From the NCBI GenBank assembly GCA_947627615.1, contig CANQWS010000012.1, forward strand, positions 1 to 64,000: DNA of 64,000 nt, given 5' to 3'. Below the pieces are notes generated by a model. It was given only the letters and a program-made list of their open reading frames with translations, was not told where the DNA came from and did no database searches. Position numbers and translations under genes: made by a program. The DNA comes from an uncultured Muribaculaceae bacterium (GTDB lineage: Bacteria; Bacteroidota; Bacteroidia; Bacteroidales; Muribaculaceae). Positions 33,084-42,040 of the stretch are shown here, piece by piece. Position 1 is the stretch's first letter; each line of letters opens with the position of its first letter.

Positions 33084-33578
33084 TTATTTATGGTTGCCGC
33101 AGCCGCCGCAGTTGTGGCTTTTGGCGTTGCACTTCTTGGCCTGACCGTCACATTTGTGGGCCTTTGCGTCGCATTTTTTTGCTTTGCCGTCGCAGTTGTG
33201 TGCTTTACCGTCGCACTTGTGGGTCTTGGCATCGCAATTGTGGCTCTTGCCATCGCATTTTTTGTTCTTGGAACACCCTTCATGCTTGCCTTTCGGAGCC
33301 GATGTCTCGGTAGCTGTGTATCCGATTTTCTTCAGAGCGGCCTTGAGTTTGTCAGGGTTGGTCTTGGCGGGGTCGTAGGTCACGGTGACAGTCTGCTGGC
33401 CCAGACAGGTGGCTATCTGCTTCACACCCTTTTCGTAGCGGAGATTTGTCTTGATTTTGTTCTCGCAGTTCTCGCAGCTCATTTTCGGGTTCACGCTGAA
33501 ATAGACTGTGGCTTTGTCTGCGGCCATCACTGCGATAACCATCATCAGTGAGAATGCCAATGTGATAATTCTTTTCAT
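33084..33578 (-). CDS. Secreted HMA-domain protein with metallothionein-like heptad tail
   Basis: A 164-aa protein with a signal peptide (about 1-20), a heavy-metal-associated domain (about 22-92) with M-S-C-E-N-C, and a tail (102-164) of Cys at 108, 115, 122, 129, 136, 143, 150 and 157: an exact seven-residue period C-[DN]-[GA]-[KQ]-x-[HK]-[NK], ending G-G-C-G-N-H-K. The tail is rich in His and Lys and probably binds soft metal ions. The TonB receptor gene is 48 bases upstream, so the pair may take up or buffer copper or a related metal at the outer membrane or periplasm. The metal is inferred. Confidence 0.85.
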   Translation of the reverse strand: MKRIITLAFSLMMVIAVMAADKATVYFSVNPKMSCENCENKIKTNLRYEKGVKQIATCLGQQTVTVTYDPAKTNPDKLKAALKKIGYTATETSAPKGKHEGCSKNKKCDGKSHNCDAKTHKCDGKAHNCDGKAKKCDAKAHKCDGQAKKCNAKSHNCGGCGNHK

Positions 33579-33626
33579 GACTTGTCAGTTGATCTTTTTA
33601 TTGGGAAATCTAATATTTTGTAAAAT

Positions 33627-35663
33627 CTAATATTTTGTAAATGTATAACGGAATCCTGCATAAATAATTGCGCCGTGGAGCGGAGCATATACCATTGTCG
33701 CGTCAAAATCCGTTCCCCACGGGTCCTCGGCTCCGATAATGGGGCGTTTCTGGCGGTAGGCGGTCAGATTTTCGCCGCCTATGTAAACGGACCAGTGGCG
33801 GAAATTGCGCGTTATCTGGGCGTTGAGCTGGGCATACGGGTGATAGCGCTCTGCCCATGACATGGCTCCGGACTCGGTCCTGTAGGGCGCCGGCATTCGT
33901 CCCGAGCCTATGAACGAGGCGGTTACGTCAAATTGCCACAATCCCATGCAGGGAGCATAACTCACGGACACCAGCCCTTTGTTGCGCGATGTCAGCGGCT
34001 TGTTGGTCAGGCCGTTGCCATAATCGGTTTTTACGGATGTCAGACGGTAGGCCGCTGTTAGCGAGAAATCGGGCAGCAGGGGATAGGACAGTTCTATCTG
34101 GCATGTATGCGAGAACGAACGCCCTTCCAGATCCTTGAACGTCACGGCGTGTGGGTCGCTGTCAAGGTCGGCTATGAGCTGGTGGGCGAAACGGGTGTAA
34201 TAATATTCCGCGCTGACCGTCAGTGGCTTGTTGGCTATATAAAAGGTGCTCCCGGCTCCTATGCCGGCATTTGTGGCGTCCTCCATGCCTATGTTCGGAT
34301 TTATAATTATGCGGCGTCCTGAAGCGAGCAGAAAATTGTTTTCGGCCATCACATGCGGTGTGCGCATCCCTCGGCCGGCCGAAGCGTGCACCGTAAGGAA
34401 CTCGCCCGGATTCCATCGGGCATGGAAGCGTGGCGTGACCATGGACCCCCAGAGCGAACTGTAGTCATAGCGCAGACCCCCCATCAGCAACAGGCGGGTG
34501 CCTATATTGAAAGTGTACTGAGCGTATGCTCCGACTACCGATTCTATGTCCCTCGATTTGTCGGGGGTGACCGATGTGTCGTGTGTCAGTCTCATCTGCT
34601 GCCGGTAATTGTCGTAATTGAAGCTCAGGCCTGTCGACAACGCATGGTTCTCGTCCCATTTCCGCTCGAACATGAGCGATGAATAGACGTTGGTCTGGTC
34701 TGTGTCATAGACCTTGTGGCCGTAGAATGAACTGAAATCATTGTAGGAGCCTGAAAGGATGAGCGCCACGTTGCCGTCGTTCTCGTGATCGAATATATAT
34801 GCGTTTTTCGTGAATCCCTCCCAGCGGCGCGTGTCTATGCCTATTTTATACAGCTCTTCATTGCCCGAGGGATGGGAATGCTTGCTGTCCTGACCGCTGC
34901 GGCGCTGCTCGTCGAGATATTTCACTCCGGCCTGAAACACATAGTCCGAGCCCATCCATGCCCATCGGTTCATCGCCGTTACCTGACGTAGTTTCGGCAT
35001 GTCAATGAAGCCGTCGCCGTTATGGTCGTGTGATGCGAATGTGTTTTCGCCGTGCAGAAGGAGTGAGGTGGAGAGGCGCCTGTTGAGGCGCAGATTGCCG
35101 TCGGCGTTGATTTCCGCTTTGCCGTTTATGTCGGAATAGGCGTTCACGGCGAGCTGCTGATCGGCCTGAGGCTTCTTCAGCTCGATGTTGATCTGGCCGG
35201 TTATGGACTCGTAGCCGTTCTTGACCGAGCTTGCTCCCTTCGACACCTGAATGGACTGCAGCCACGGTCCAGGAACATAGCCTAATCCGAAGGGCAGGGC
35301 GGAGCCACGGAAGTTGGGTATGTTTTCGGTCAGCATCTGCACGTAGGTCCCTGACAGCCCGAGAAGTTTTATCTGGCGCGCACCGGTGGCTGCGTCGCTG
35401 TAGCTCACGTCGACTGACGGGTTGGTCGTGAAGCTTTCGCCCAGATTGCAGCATGCTGCCCTGAGCAGCTCGGCCGATGATATGACGTCGGTATTGGTCA
35501 CGGAGCCGCGCAGTTTGCGTGTCGACGGCCCTTTGGTGGTCACTTCCACACCGCTGAGTTCCACGGTCGAGGTGGTGTCGGCGGGTTCCTGAACCATTGC
35601 CCGGATGGGAGATACGGGCAGCGCGGCCGATAGTAATAATATGGTATTGGTTATGATTTTCAT
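33627..35663 (-). CDS. TonB-dependent outer-membrane receptor
   Basis: A 678-aa receptor: signal peptide (K-I-I-T-N-T-I-L-L-L-S-A-A-L-P), plug domain (about 40-150, with V-S-K-G-A-S-S-V-K-N-G-Y-E-S-I-T-G) and a 22-strand-type barrel ending in Y-T-F-T-K-Y. No N-terminal carboxypeptidase-like domain, so it is not SusC-type. Its neighbour, the HMA protein, points to metal uptake. I chose ATG 35663 at the signal peptide; the frame is open to 35708. A TAACTTTG box lies at 35673-35680, which would leave a leader of only a few bases. Confidence 0.9.
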   Translation of the reverse strand: MKIITNTILLLSAALPVSPIRAMVQEPADTTSTVELSGVEVTTKGPSTRKLRGSVTNTDVISSAELLRAACCNLGESFTTNPSVDVSYSDAATGARQIKLLGLSGTYVQMLTENIPNFRGSALPFGLGYVPGPWLQSIQVSKGASSVKNGYESITGQINIELKKPQADQQLAVNAYSDINGKAEINADGNLRLNRRLSTSLLLHGENTFASHDHNGDGFIDMPKLRQVTAMNRWAWMGSDYVFQAGVKYLDEQRRSGQDSKHSHPSGNEELYKIGIDTRRWEGFTKNAYIFDHENDGNVALILSGSYNDFSSFYGHKVYDTDQTNVYSSLMFERKWDENHALSTGLSFNYDNYRQQMRLTHDTSVTPDKSRDIESVVGAYAQYTFNIGTRLLLMGGLRYDYSSLWGSMVTPRFHARWNPGEFLTVHASAGRGMRTPHVMAENNFLLASGRRIIINPNIGMEDATNAGIGAGSTFYIANKPLTVSAEYYYTRFAHQLIADLDSDPHAVTFKDLEGRSFSHTCQIELSYPLLPDFSLTAAYRLTSVKTDYGNGLTNKPLTSRNKGLVSVSYAPCMGLWQFDVTASFIGSGRMPAPYRTESGAMSWAERYHPYAQLNAQITRNFRHWSVYIGGENLTAYRQKRPIIGAEDPWGTDFDATMVYAPLHGAIIYAGFRYTFTKY

Positions 35664-35967
35664 AATTACCGGCAAAGTTACGCAAAAATCGCTGCATAGG
35701 CCATGCATTGTGCCTGTTCATTCATTCCGATGCGCCCGAAACTTTCCGTCCAAGTTGAAAAGACAGCGCGAAAAGAGGCTCCCGGGATGAAAATGTTTTG
35801 AAAAAAGATAAACAAATGTTCCGCCCCGGTGTTATCTTATTACTGAACGGTTAGTATCAAAAAAAGAAAACATTTGGTCATAAAGTGGTTTTTTAAGAAT
35901 TATGTTGATTTAATAAATTATTTATTCTATCTTTGTGCCGATTTTATCAACATTAAACAACAGTAAA
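35664..35967. other. Divergent promoter region, TonB receptor / ompA
   Basis: A 304-base gene-free gap between the divergent receptor (minus) and ompA (plus). It contains the TAACTTTG box for the receptor (35673-35680) and a strong ompA promoter (35905-35935). The middle is A+T-rich with no obvious RNA gene. Confidence 0.6.
35905..35935 (+). promoter_or_regulatory. ompA promoter
   Basis: TTG at 35905-35907 and TATCTTTG at 35928-35935, 20 bases apart, match the Bacteroidota -33/-7 consensus closely. The predicted leader is about 25 bases. Upstream DNA is A+T-rich, as expected for a highly expressed porin-like gene. Confidence 0.75.
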
Positions 35968-37083
35968 ATGAAAAAATTATTCCTTATCGCTATCGCTGCT
36001 GCCGGAATGATGACAGCACAAGCACAACAGGCATTGGAAGCCCCCACTTTCGGTTCCAACTGGTCGATAGGTGTGGAAGGCGGTGCCATTACCCCTCTTC
36101 GCGACGGATCTTCCTTTATTGGTGATATGCGTGGCGCTTTCGGAGTGCACATCCAGAAGCAGATTTCTCCCATCTTCGGTCTTGGTGTCGAAGGTATAGC
36201 CGCCATAAATACCACAGGCGCTAAAACAATGATCGATCAGTCATACGTAGGCGCATACGGTACAATCAACCTCATGAACCTCTTCGGCGGTTACAACTGC
36301 GCTCCCCGTTTCTTCGAAATCGAAGCTCAGGCCGGTGCCGGCTGGGGTCGTTTCTACGGACTTGAAGCACCTGAGGCCTATCACAACTACTTCGCAACAA
36401 AGGCTGGTCTTAACTTCAACTTTAACGTTACCAACAACCTGACCCTGTCAATCAAGCCCGCTGTTACCTGGGACATGAGCGACGCTCACGTAAGCCAGTC
36501 ATCAGCAGCTTACAACAAGGAATATGCTCAGTTCACCCTCTTCGCAGGTGTCAGCTACAGATTCGGTGAAGGCTTCAAGTGTGTCGACACCAAGAATCAG
36601 GCCGAGATCGACGCCCTCAACGCTCAGATCAACGCCCTCCGTGCTGACCTCGCTGCTTGCAACGCCGCTACCGCAGCCGCTGCCGCTACTGCAGCCGACC
36701 TCGCTAACCAGCTCGAAGCTTGCAAGAACCGCAAACCCGAAGTGATCAAGGAAGTCAACAACAACCTCCAGAGCGTACGTTACATCTTCTACAAGATCGG
36801 TAGCTCGGTTATCACAGCTGACCAGATGCCCAACGTGGAAATGGTTGCTTCTTACCTCAAGAACCACAAGGATTCTAAGGTTGTTGTCAAGGGCTACGCT
36901 TCACAGGACGGTAACCTCGACTTCAATGTGAAACTCGCTCAGGCCCGTGCCGAATCAGTCAAGAACGCCCTCGTTAAGAAGTATGGCATCAAGGCTGACC
37001 GCATCAAGGCTGAAGGCGAAGGTATCGGTCACATGTTCACCGAAAATGACTGGAACCGCGTTTCAATCTGCACACTTGACTGA
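35968..37083 (+). CDS. OmpA-family outer-membrane protein 1
   Basis: A 371-aa protein: signal peptide M-K-K-L-F-L-I-A-I-A-A-A-G-M-M-T-A-Q-A, an N-terminal beta-barrel (about 30-210), an Ala-rich coiled linker (N-A-A-T-A-A-A-A-A-T-A-A-D) and a C-terminal OmpA peptidoglycan-binding domain (Y-I-F-Y-K-I-G-S-S-V ... N-R-V-S-I). It ties outer membrane to cell wall. ATG 35968 follows the promoter and signal peptide. The last 342 coding bases are identical to those of the next gene. Confidence 0.92.
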   Translation: MKKLFLIAIAAAGMMTAQAQQALEAPTFGSNWSIGVEGGAITPLRDGSSFIGDMRGAFGVHIQKQISPIFGLGVEGIAAINTTGAKTMIDQSYVGAYGTINLMNLFGGYNCAPRFFEIEAQAGAGWGRFYGLEAPEAYHNYFATKAGLNFNFNVTNNLTLSIKPAVTWDMSDAHVSQSSAAYNKEYAQFTLFAGVSYRFGEGFKCVDTKNQAEIDALNAQINALRADLAACNAATAAAAATAADLANQLEACKNRKPEVIKEVNNNLQSVRYIFYKIGSSVITADQMPNVEMVASYLKNHKDSKVVVKGYASQDGNLDFNVKLAQARAESVKNALVKKYGIKADRIKAEGEGIGHMFTENDWNRVSICTLD

Positions 37084-37088
37084 TATCC
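36742..37088 (+). repeat. 347-bp repeat, copy 1 (ompA 3' end)
   Basis: Identical, as far as I can compare by eye, to 38097-38443, from GTGATCAAG to five bases after the stop. The sequence upstream of it differs at synonymous sites. Confidence 0.85.
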
Positions 37089-37143
37089 GATTCAGTTTCA
37101 GACGTTGCCCTGAAGGCAACTTGAAATAATAATCTAAACATAT

Positions 37144-37171
37144 CCCTGCGGCCATCTTTTTGGTCGCAGGG
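37144..37171 (+). terminator. Terminator after first ompA
   Basis: CCCTGCGGCCA pairs with TGGTCGCAGGG around a TCTTTT loop, about 60 bases after the stop. The T-tract is displaced (ATTTTT at 37179-37184), so it may be a leaky terminator or mRNA-stabilising hairpin between the two ompA genes. Confidence 0.55.
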
Positions 37172-37226
37172 TCTATGGATTTTTAGAACACACATTATTG
37201 ACATAACATTCTAACAAATATTTTCT

Positions 37227-38438
37227 ATGAAAAAGATTGCTTTACTTTCATTGGCAATTGCGTCTGTGATGACTGTTCAGGCCCAGACCGCCTACCGTGC
37301 CACCACGATTGCCGACAACTGGTCAATCGGTCTTGACGGTGGTGTCGCTACTCCACTTTCACATCATCATGCTTTCTTCGGCGATATGCGCGGAATCTTC
37401 GGTCTGCACATTCAGAAACAGATTTCTCCTGTCTTCGCCATCGGTGTTGAAGGCTATGCCGGTGTCAACACTTCATCATGGAATGCAGGTTATTTCACCA
37501 CAATCCTTGACAACACCTATCCCGTTTCTCCCGACAAGAGCTCTACAATGATTGACAATATGTATGTAGGCGCTTACGGTTCTGTAAACCTCATGAACCT
37601 CTTCTGCGGTTACAACTACGGCGGACGTCTGTTCGACATGGAACTCGTTGCCGGTATCGGATGGGGACATGACTTCTATGACAAATTCGCGTTCATGCCT
37701 TACTCCATCGACGCTCTTGACCAGAACTACATGGCCACCAAGGTGGGTCTTAACTTCAATTTCAACGTTTGTGAGAACCTCACCCTTTCACTCAAGCCGA
37801 GCGTTATCTGGAACATGACCGGAACAACCTATCATCCTCTTGACGTGACCGAGACTTCAGCCGCTTACAAGCGCAACAAGGCCGCTTTCAACCTCATGGC
37901 CGGTGTAAGCTACAATTTCGGCCCCGGATTCGTTCCCGTTGACACCAAGAATCAGGGTGAGCTCGACGCGCTCAACAACCAGATCAACGCTCTCCGCGCT
38001 GACCTCGCTGCCTGCAACGCCGCTACGGCTGCCGCTGCCGCAACCGCTGCCGACCTCGCCAACCAGCTCGAAGCCTGCAAGAACCGCAAGCCCGAGGTGA
38101 TCAAGGAAGTCAACAACAACCTCCAGAGCGTACGTTACATCTTCTACAAGATCGGTAGCTCGGTTATCACAGCTGACCAGATGCCCAACGTGGAAATGGT
38201 TGCTTCTTACCTCAAGAACCACAAGGATTCTAAGGTTGTTGTCAAGGGCTACGCTTCACAGGACGGTAACCTCGACTTCAATGTGAAACTCGCTCAGGCC
38301 CGTGCCGAATCAGTCAAGAACGCCCTCGTTAAGAAGTATGGCATCAAGGCTGACCGCATCAAGGCTGAAGGCGAAGGTATCGGTCACATGTTCACCGAAA
38401 ATGACTGGAACCGCGTTTCAATCTGCACACTTGACTGA
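37227..38438 (+). CDS. OmpA-family outer-membrane protein 2
   Basis: A 403-aa paralogue of the preceding protein with the same plan: signal peptide M-K-K-I-A-L-L-S-L-A-I-A-S-V-M-T-V-Q-A, an eight-strand-type barrel with longer loops (about 30-245), Ala-rich linker and OmpA C-terminal domain. The barrel has diverged, while the cell-wall domain is identical at the DNA level, so the pair shows different surfaces on one common anchor. No clear promoter lies in the 143-base gap, so it may be partly read through from the first gene. Confidence 0.92.
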   Translation: MKKIALLSLAIASVMTVQAQTAYRATTIADNWSIGLDGGVATPLSHHHAFFGDMRGIFGLHIQKQISPVFAIGVEGYAGVNTSSWNAGYFTTILDNTYPVSPDKSSTMIDNMYVGAYGSVNLMNLFCGYNYGGRLFDMELVAGIGWGHDFYDKFAFMPYSIDALDQNYMATKVGLNFNFNVCENLTLSLKPSVIWNMTGTTYHPLDVTETSAAYKRNKAAFNLMAGVSYNFGPGFVPVDTKNQGELDALNNQINALRADLAACNAATAAAAATAADLANQLEACKNRKPEVIKEVNNNLQSVRYIFYKIGSSVITADQMPNVEMVASYLKNHKDSKVVVKGYASQDGNLDFNVKLAQARAESVKNALVKKYGIKADRIKAEGEGIGHMFTENDWNRVSICTLD

Positions 38439-38443
38439 TAACA
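38097..38443 (+). repeat. 347-bp repeat, copy 2 (second ompA 3' end)
   Basis: The partner of 36742-37088. Divergence starts abruptly at both edges, consistent with recent gene conversion. Confidence 0.85.
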
Positions 38444-38452
38444 GCAAAACGT

Positions 38453-38518
38453 CTGTCACCCTCTGAGGTGACAGTCATCCGATAACGGCGCCCGGCAGGA
38501 CTGATTCCTGTCGGGCGC
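38453..38518 (+). terminator. Double hairpin after second ompA
   Basis: CTGTCACC/GGTGACAG (38453-38474) and the stronger GCGCCCGGCAGG/CCTGTCGGGCGC (38488-38518) follow the stop. The second is followed by TTCATGT, a weak T-tract. Together they probably end the ompA transcript. Confidence 0.6.
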
Positions 38519-38578
38519 TTCATGTCATTAGTCCGCCAAAAATAATGCCGTCAGTGATTCCATATCGGGGGAATTTGC

Positions 38579-38586
38579 TAATTTTG
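38579..38586 (+). promoter_or_regulatory. Likely purE -7 box
   Basis: TAATTTTG, matching TAnnTTTG, lies 37 bases before the purE ATG. I do not see a good -33 box at the right distance. Confidence 0.45.
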
Positions 38587-38622
38587 CGGTGTCATATTTC
38601 CTAAAAACCATAAATTACCGAT

Positions 38623-39129
38623 ATGAACCCTGTAGTCAGTATAATAATGGGCAGTATCTCGGACCTGCCCGTGATGGAGAAAGCGGCCAAATTTCTGGAC
38701 TCCCTTGAAGTGCCGTTTGAAATGAACGCCCTTTCGGCTCATCGCACTCCCGTCGAGGTTGAGCAGTTCTCGCGTGCGGCCAAAGGTCGCGGCATAAAAG
38801 TGATAATAGCCGGAGCCGGAATGGCTGCCGCTCTTCCCGGCGTCATCGCGGCCATGACGCCGCTGCCTGTGATCGGTGTGCCCATCAGCGCCTCGCTTGA
38901 GGGACGCGACGCCCTGCTCGCCATAGTGCAGATGCCTCCGGGCATTCCCGTGGCCACTGTGGGCATTGACGGCGGTATGAACGCCGGCATCCTTGCCGCC
39001 CAGATTCTTGCCCTGACTGACAGCGGCGTTGCCGAAAGACTTGACTCATATCGCGCCGGCCTTTCAGAAAAGATTGTCAAGATAAACAATCAGCTGAAAG
39101 ATGTGAAATACAACTACAAAACAAACTGA
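38623..39129 (+). CDS. purE: N5-carboxyaminoimidazole ribonucleotide mutase
   Basis: A 168-aa class I PurE, which moves the carboxyl group of N5-CAIR to give CAIR in purine synthesis. The active-site motifs [16 protein letters not shown] and A-G-M-A-A-A-L-P-G are intact. Length is standard. It is 40 bases upstream of ispG, a common neighbour in Bacteroidales. Confidence 0.95.
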   Translation: MNPVVSIIMGSISDLPVMEKAAKFLDSLEVPFEMNALSAHRTPVEVEQFSRAAKGRGIKVIIAGAGMAAALPGVIAAMTPLPVIGVPISASLEGRDALLAIVQMPPGIPVATVGIDGGMNAGILAAQILALTDSGVAERLDSYRAGLSEKIVKINNQLKDVKYNYKTN

Positions 39130-39178
39130 TCCGTTAACAGCCGGACGTCCATCGAGGTGATGCCGGCCAATGATTAAG

Positions 39179-40870
39179 ATGTCAGAATTCGATTACCGTC
39201 GCCGTCCCACCACAGAGGTGCGTGTCGGTACCACCGCTATAGGCGGAAACAATCCGGTGAGGCTGCAGTCCATGGCTTCAACCTCCACCATGGATACTGA
39301 AAACTCTGTGGCTCAGGCCGAACGTATCATCGAAGCCGGGGCCGAGCTTGTGCGTTTCACCGCTCAGGGTGTCCGCGAGGCTGGAAATCTTTCGGAGATA
39401 CGCTCGCGGCTGCGTGAGCATGGCTATGATACCCCTCTGGTGGCCGACATCCATTTCAACCCCAAGGCCGCCTTTGCTGCGGCTCCCAATGTGGAAAAAG
39501 TGCGCATCAACCCCGGTAACTTCGTGGATCCCGGACGTACATTCCGGAAAATCGAATACACCGATGAGGAATATGCAGCGGAACTCGACCGTCTGGAGCA
39601 GGCTCTGGTGCCGTTCCTCGAGACCTGCCGGGCCAATGATACGGCCATCCGTCTCGGCGTGAACCACGGCTCTCTCTCCGACAGAATCATGAGCCGCTAC
39701 GGCGACACTCCCGCCGGAATGGTGGAGAGCGTGATGGAATTCCTGAGAGTATGCCGCCGCAACGGTTTTGACCGCGTGGTGATTTCCATAAAGGCCTCCA
39801 ATGTGGTGGTCATGGTGTCAACCGTGGTTCTTCTCGTCAAGGCTATGGATGCCGAGGACATGCACTTCCCCCTGCATCTCGGAGTCACCGAAGCGGGCGA
39901 CGGAGAGGACGGACGCATCAAATCGGCCGTGGGTATAGGCTCTCTGCTTGCCACGGGACTCGGCGACACAATCCGCGTGTCGCTCAGCGAGGAACCGGAG
40001 CTGGAACTTCCGGTTGCACGCGCCATAATGGATTATATCGACACGTTTGCAGGAGCGCCGTCAATCGATGCCGCATACAATGAGGCTTTCGCCCTCGGCA
40101 GCGGCAACCGCCGCGAATCGGCCGCCGTAGGGCAGGTCGGTGGCGATAATCCCCCCGTCGTCATGGCCGCGCGCCGGGCTGATGCCTACGAGACCGATGC
40201 CGTACCGGATATTTTTGCCGACGACACGAATCTGCCTATTCACAATGTGACGGCCGCGGAAATACTTGCCGGGAAAGCCGGCATACGGCCCGGTGAGGTT
40301 CTGGTGCTGTCAACTGACCATGCCAACCGTCCCGGACATCTGTCGGCGGCTCTCCATGCCCTGACTCTTGCCGGTATAGACAATCCGGTGATTGTACGGA
40401 CGGACTACCGGGGCCTGTCGCCCGACGACGTTCGCGTCCGTGCCTCAATTGACCTCGGCGGAATCCTCCTTTCGGGACTGGCCGACGGTATCATGATTGA
40501 ATCCGACAGCCTGACACCGGCCGAATCGGCCAGACTTGCATTCGCCATACTTCAGTCCGCGCGTCTCAGAATCACCCGCACGGAATATATATCTTGTCCC
40601 GGATGTGGACGCACTCTGTTTGACCTCCAGTCAACCCTTGCACAGGTCAAGGCGGCCACATCGCATCTCAAAGGATTGAAAATCGGGGTGATGGGCTGTA
40701 TAGTCAACGGACCCGGTGAGATGGCCGATGCCGATTACGGCTATGTGGGCGCCGGAGTGGGACACGTGAGCCTCTATAAAGGCCGCGAGTGTGTCCGGAA
40801 AGGTATCCCGGCCGAAGAGGCTGTGGAGCGTCTTGTGGAACTCATAAAGGAATGCGGCGATTGGAAGTAG
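39179..40870 (+). CDS. ispG: HMBPP synthase (IspG/GcpE), long form
   Basis: A 563-aa enzyme of the MEP isoprenoid pathway, converting MEcPP to HMBPP with a [4Fe-4S] cluster. The TIM barrel occupies about 1-280; the C-terminal reductase-like domain has the cluster cysteines in S-C-P-G-C-G-R and G-C-I-V-N-G-P-G-E. Between them lies the insert domain typical of Bacteroidetes and plants, so the protein is longer than E. coli IspG (372 aa). ATG 39179 was preferred to 39170. It overlaps ribD by 19 bases. Confidence 0.93.
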   Translation: MSEFDYRRRPTTEVRVGTTAIGGNNPVRLQSMASTSTMDTENSVAQAERIIEAGAELVRFTAQGVREAGNLSEIRSRLREHGYDTPLVADIHFNPKAAFAAAPNVEKVRINPGNFVDPGRTFRKIEYTDEEYAAELDRLEQALVPFLETCRANDTAIRLGVNHGSLSDRIMSRYGDTPAGMVESVMEFLRVCRRNGFDRVVISIKASNVVVMVSTVVLLVKAMDAEDMHFPLHLGVTEAGDGEDGRIKSAVGIGSLLATGLGDTIRVSLSEEPELELPVARAIMDYIDTFAGAPSIDAAYNEAFALGSGNRRESAAVGQVGGDNPPVVMAARRADAYETDAVPDIFADDTNLPIHNVTAAEILAGKAGIRPGEVLVLSTDHANRPGHLSAALHALTLAGIDNPVIVRTDYRGLSPDDVRVRASIDLGGILLSGLADGIMIESDSLTPAESARLAFAILQSARLRITRTEYISCPGCGRTLFDLQSTLAQVKAATSHLKGLKIGVMGCIVNGPGEMADADYGYVGAGVGHVSLYKGRECVRKGIPAEEAVERLVELIKECGDWK

Positions 40871-41922
40871 ACACGGATTATATGCGCCGGGCTCTGCAGC
40901 TCGCGCGTCTCGGCGAGGGATTCACGTCGCCGAACCCCATGGTGGGTGCGGTGATTGTGGCTGACGGACGTATAATCGGGGAGGGCTATCACCGCCGCTA
41001 CGGTGGTCCTCATGCCGAAGTCTGGGCCATGCGTTCGGTCCCGGAGGCCGACCGCCATCTGATACCCGGCTCCACGGTCTACGTGACCCTTGAGCCATGC
41101 TCCCATTACGGAAAGACTCCGCCATGTGCCGCCATGCTGGTGGAAAAAGGCGTGGGCAGGGTCGTAGTGGGCTGCAAGGACCCGAATCCGCGTGTTGCGG
41201 GCCGGGGTATAGACATGTTGCGCAAGGCCGGAATAGAAGTGGAGGTGGGAGTCCTGGAGGATGAATGCCTTGCTGTGAACCGGCGGTTTATTGTGGCGCA
41301 GACCATGCACAGGCCCTACGTGCTGTTGAAATGGGCTTCGTCGGCCGACGGTTTTCTTGACCGTGACCGCGGCCCGGACGAATCGCCCGCTATGTTTTCA
41401 ACCGCTTTGACCTCGCAGACGGTCCATGGACTGCGGGCTGTCCACGATGCCATCGCCGTTGGCGCACGGACGGTGTTGCGTGACGACCCGCGGCTCGATG
41501 TCAGGCACATAGCCGGACGTTCGCCTCGACCCGTCGTCATTGACCGTCGCGGCACTGCGCCGTCGTCAGCCCGGATATTCTCCCGCGAGGGAGTCATTTA
41601 CCTGACTTCGGAACGGCGCACCGACATTCCCGACGGGGTGGAACAGATTATTGTGGCCCCCGATGCCACGCCGGCGGATATGGTGAAGGCGCTCGGCACC
41701 GCGGGCGTGAGCTCGCTGATGGTGGAGGGCGGAGCCTGCCTGCTGAAGGCTTTTATTGACGACAATATGTGGGATGACGCCCGTGTGGAAGTGGCGCCGT
41801 TTGAACTCGGGGAAAAGGGGATTGCACCTCTCGCGGTGCCGGCCGGCACGGTTTCCGTGGCGGAAGCCGACGGCGGCAATGTCATAATCAATGTTAAAAA
41901 TCCGAATCCGCGCTCTTTTTGA
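40852..41922 (+). CDS. ribD: Riboflavin deaminase/reductase RibD
   Basis: A 356-aa bifunctional enzyme of riboflavin synthesis. The N-terminal deaminase has the zinc motif P-H-A-E-V and P-C-S-H-Y-G-K-T-P-P-C; the C-terminal reductase begins about residue 150 (R-P-Y-V-L-L-K-W-A-S-S-A-D-G). I chose ATG 40852 (M-R-R-L-E-V-D), overlapping ispG; ATG 40882 would also give a full deaminase domain. The overlap suggests coupling to ispG. Confidence 0.9.
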   Translation: MRRLEVDTDYMRRALQLARLGEGFTSPNPMVGAVIVADGRIIGEGYHRRYGGPHAEVWAMRSVPEADRHLIPGSTVYVTLEPCSHYGKTPPCAAMLVEKGVGRVVVGCKDPNPRVAGRGIDMLRKAGIEVEVGVLEDECLAVNRRFIVAQTMHRPYVLLKWASSADGFLDRDRGPDESPAMFSTALTSQTVHGLRAVHDAIAVGARTVLRDDPRLDVRHIAGRSPRPVVIDRRGTAPSSARIFSREGVIYLTSERRTDIPDGVEQIIVAPDATPADMVKALGTAGVSSLMVEGGACLLKAFIDDNMWDDARVEVAPFELGEKGIAPLAVPAGTVSVAEADGGNVIINVKNPNPRSF

Positions 41923-42008
41923 CCCTGTAACAGGCCTTTGCATTTCTTAAAACGCATGTTCATTACCAAATTTAACTTTTCAGGCACATTTGTTAATGAA
42001 AATCTTGC

Positions 42009-42016
42009 TAACTTTG
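42009..42016 (+). promoter_or_regulatory. -7 box of DUF6242 lipoprotein gene
   Basis: TAACTTTG lies 25 bases before the chosen ATG, with TTTG at 41989-41992 as a -33 candidate, although the 16-base spacing is short. Confidence 0.5.
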
Positions 42017-42040
42017 CAACTTGAACTTATCATGTACATA

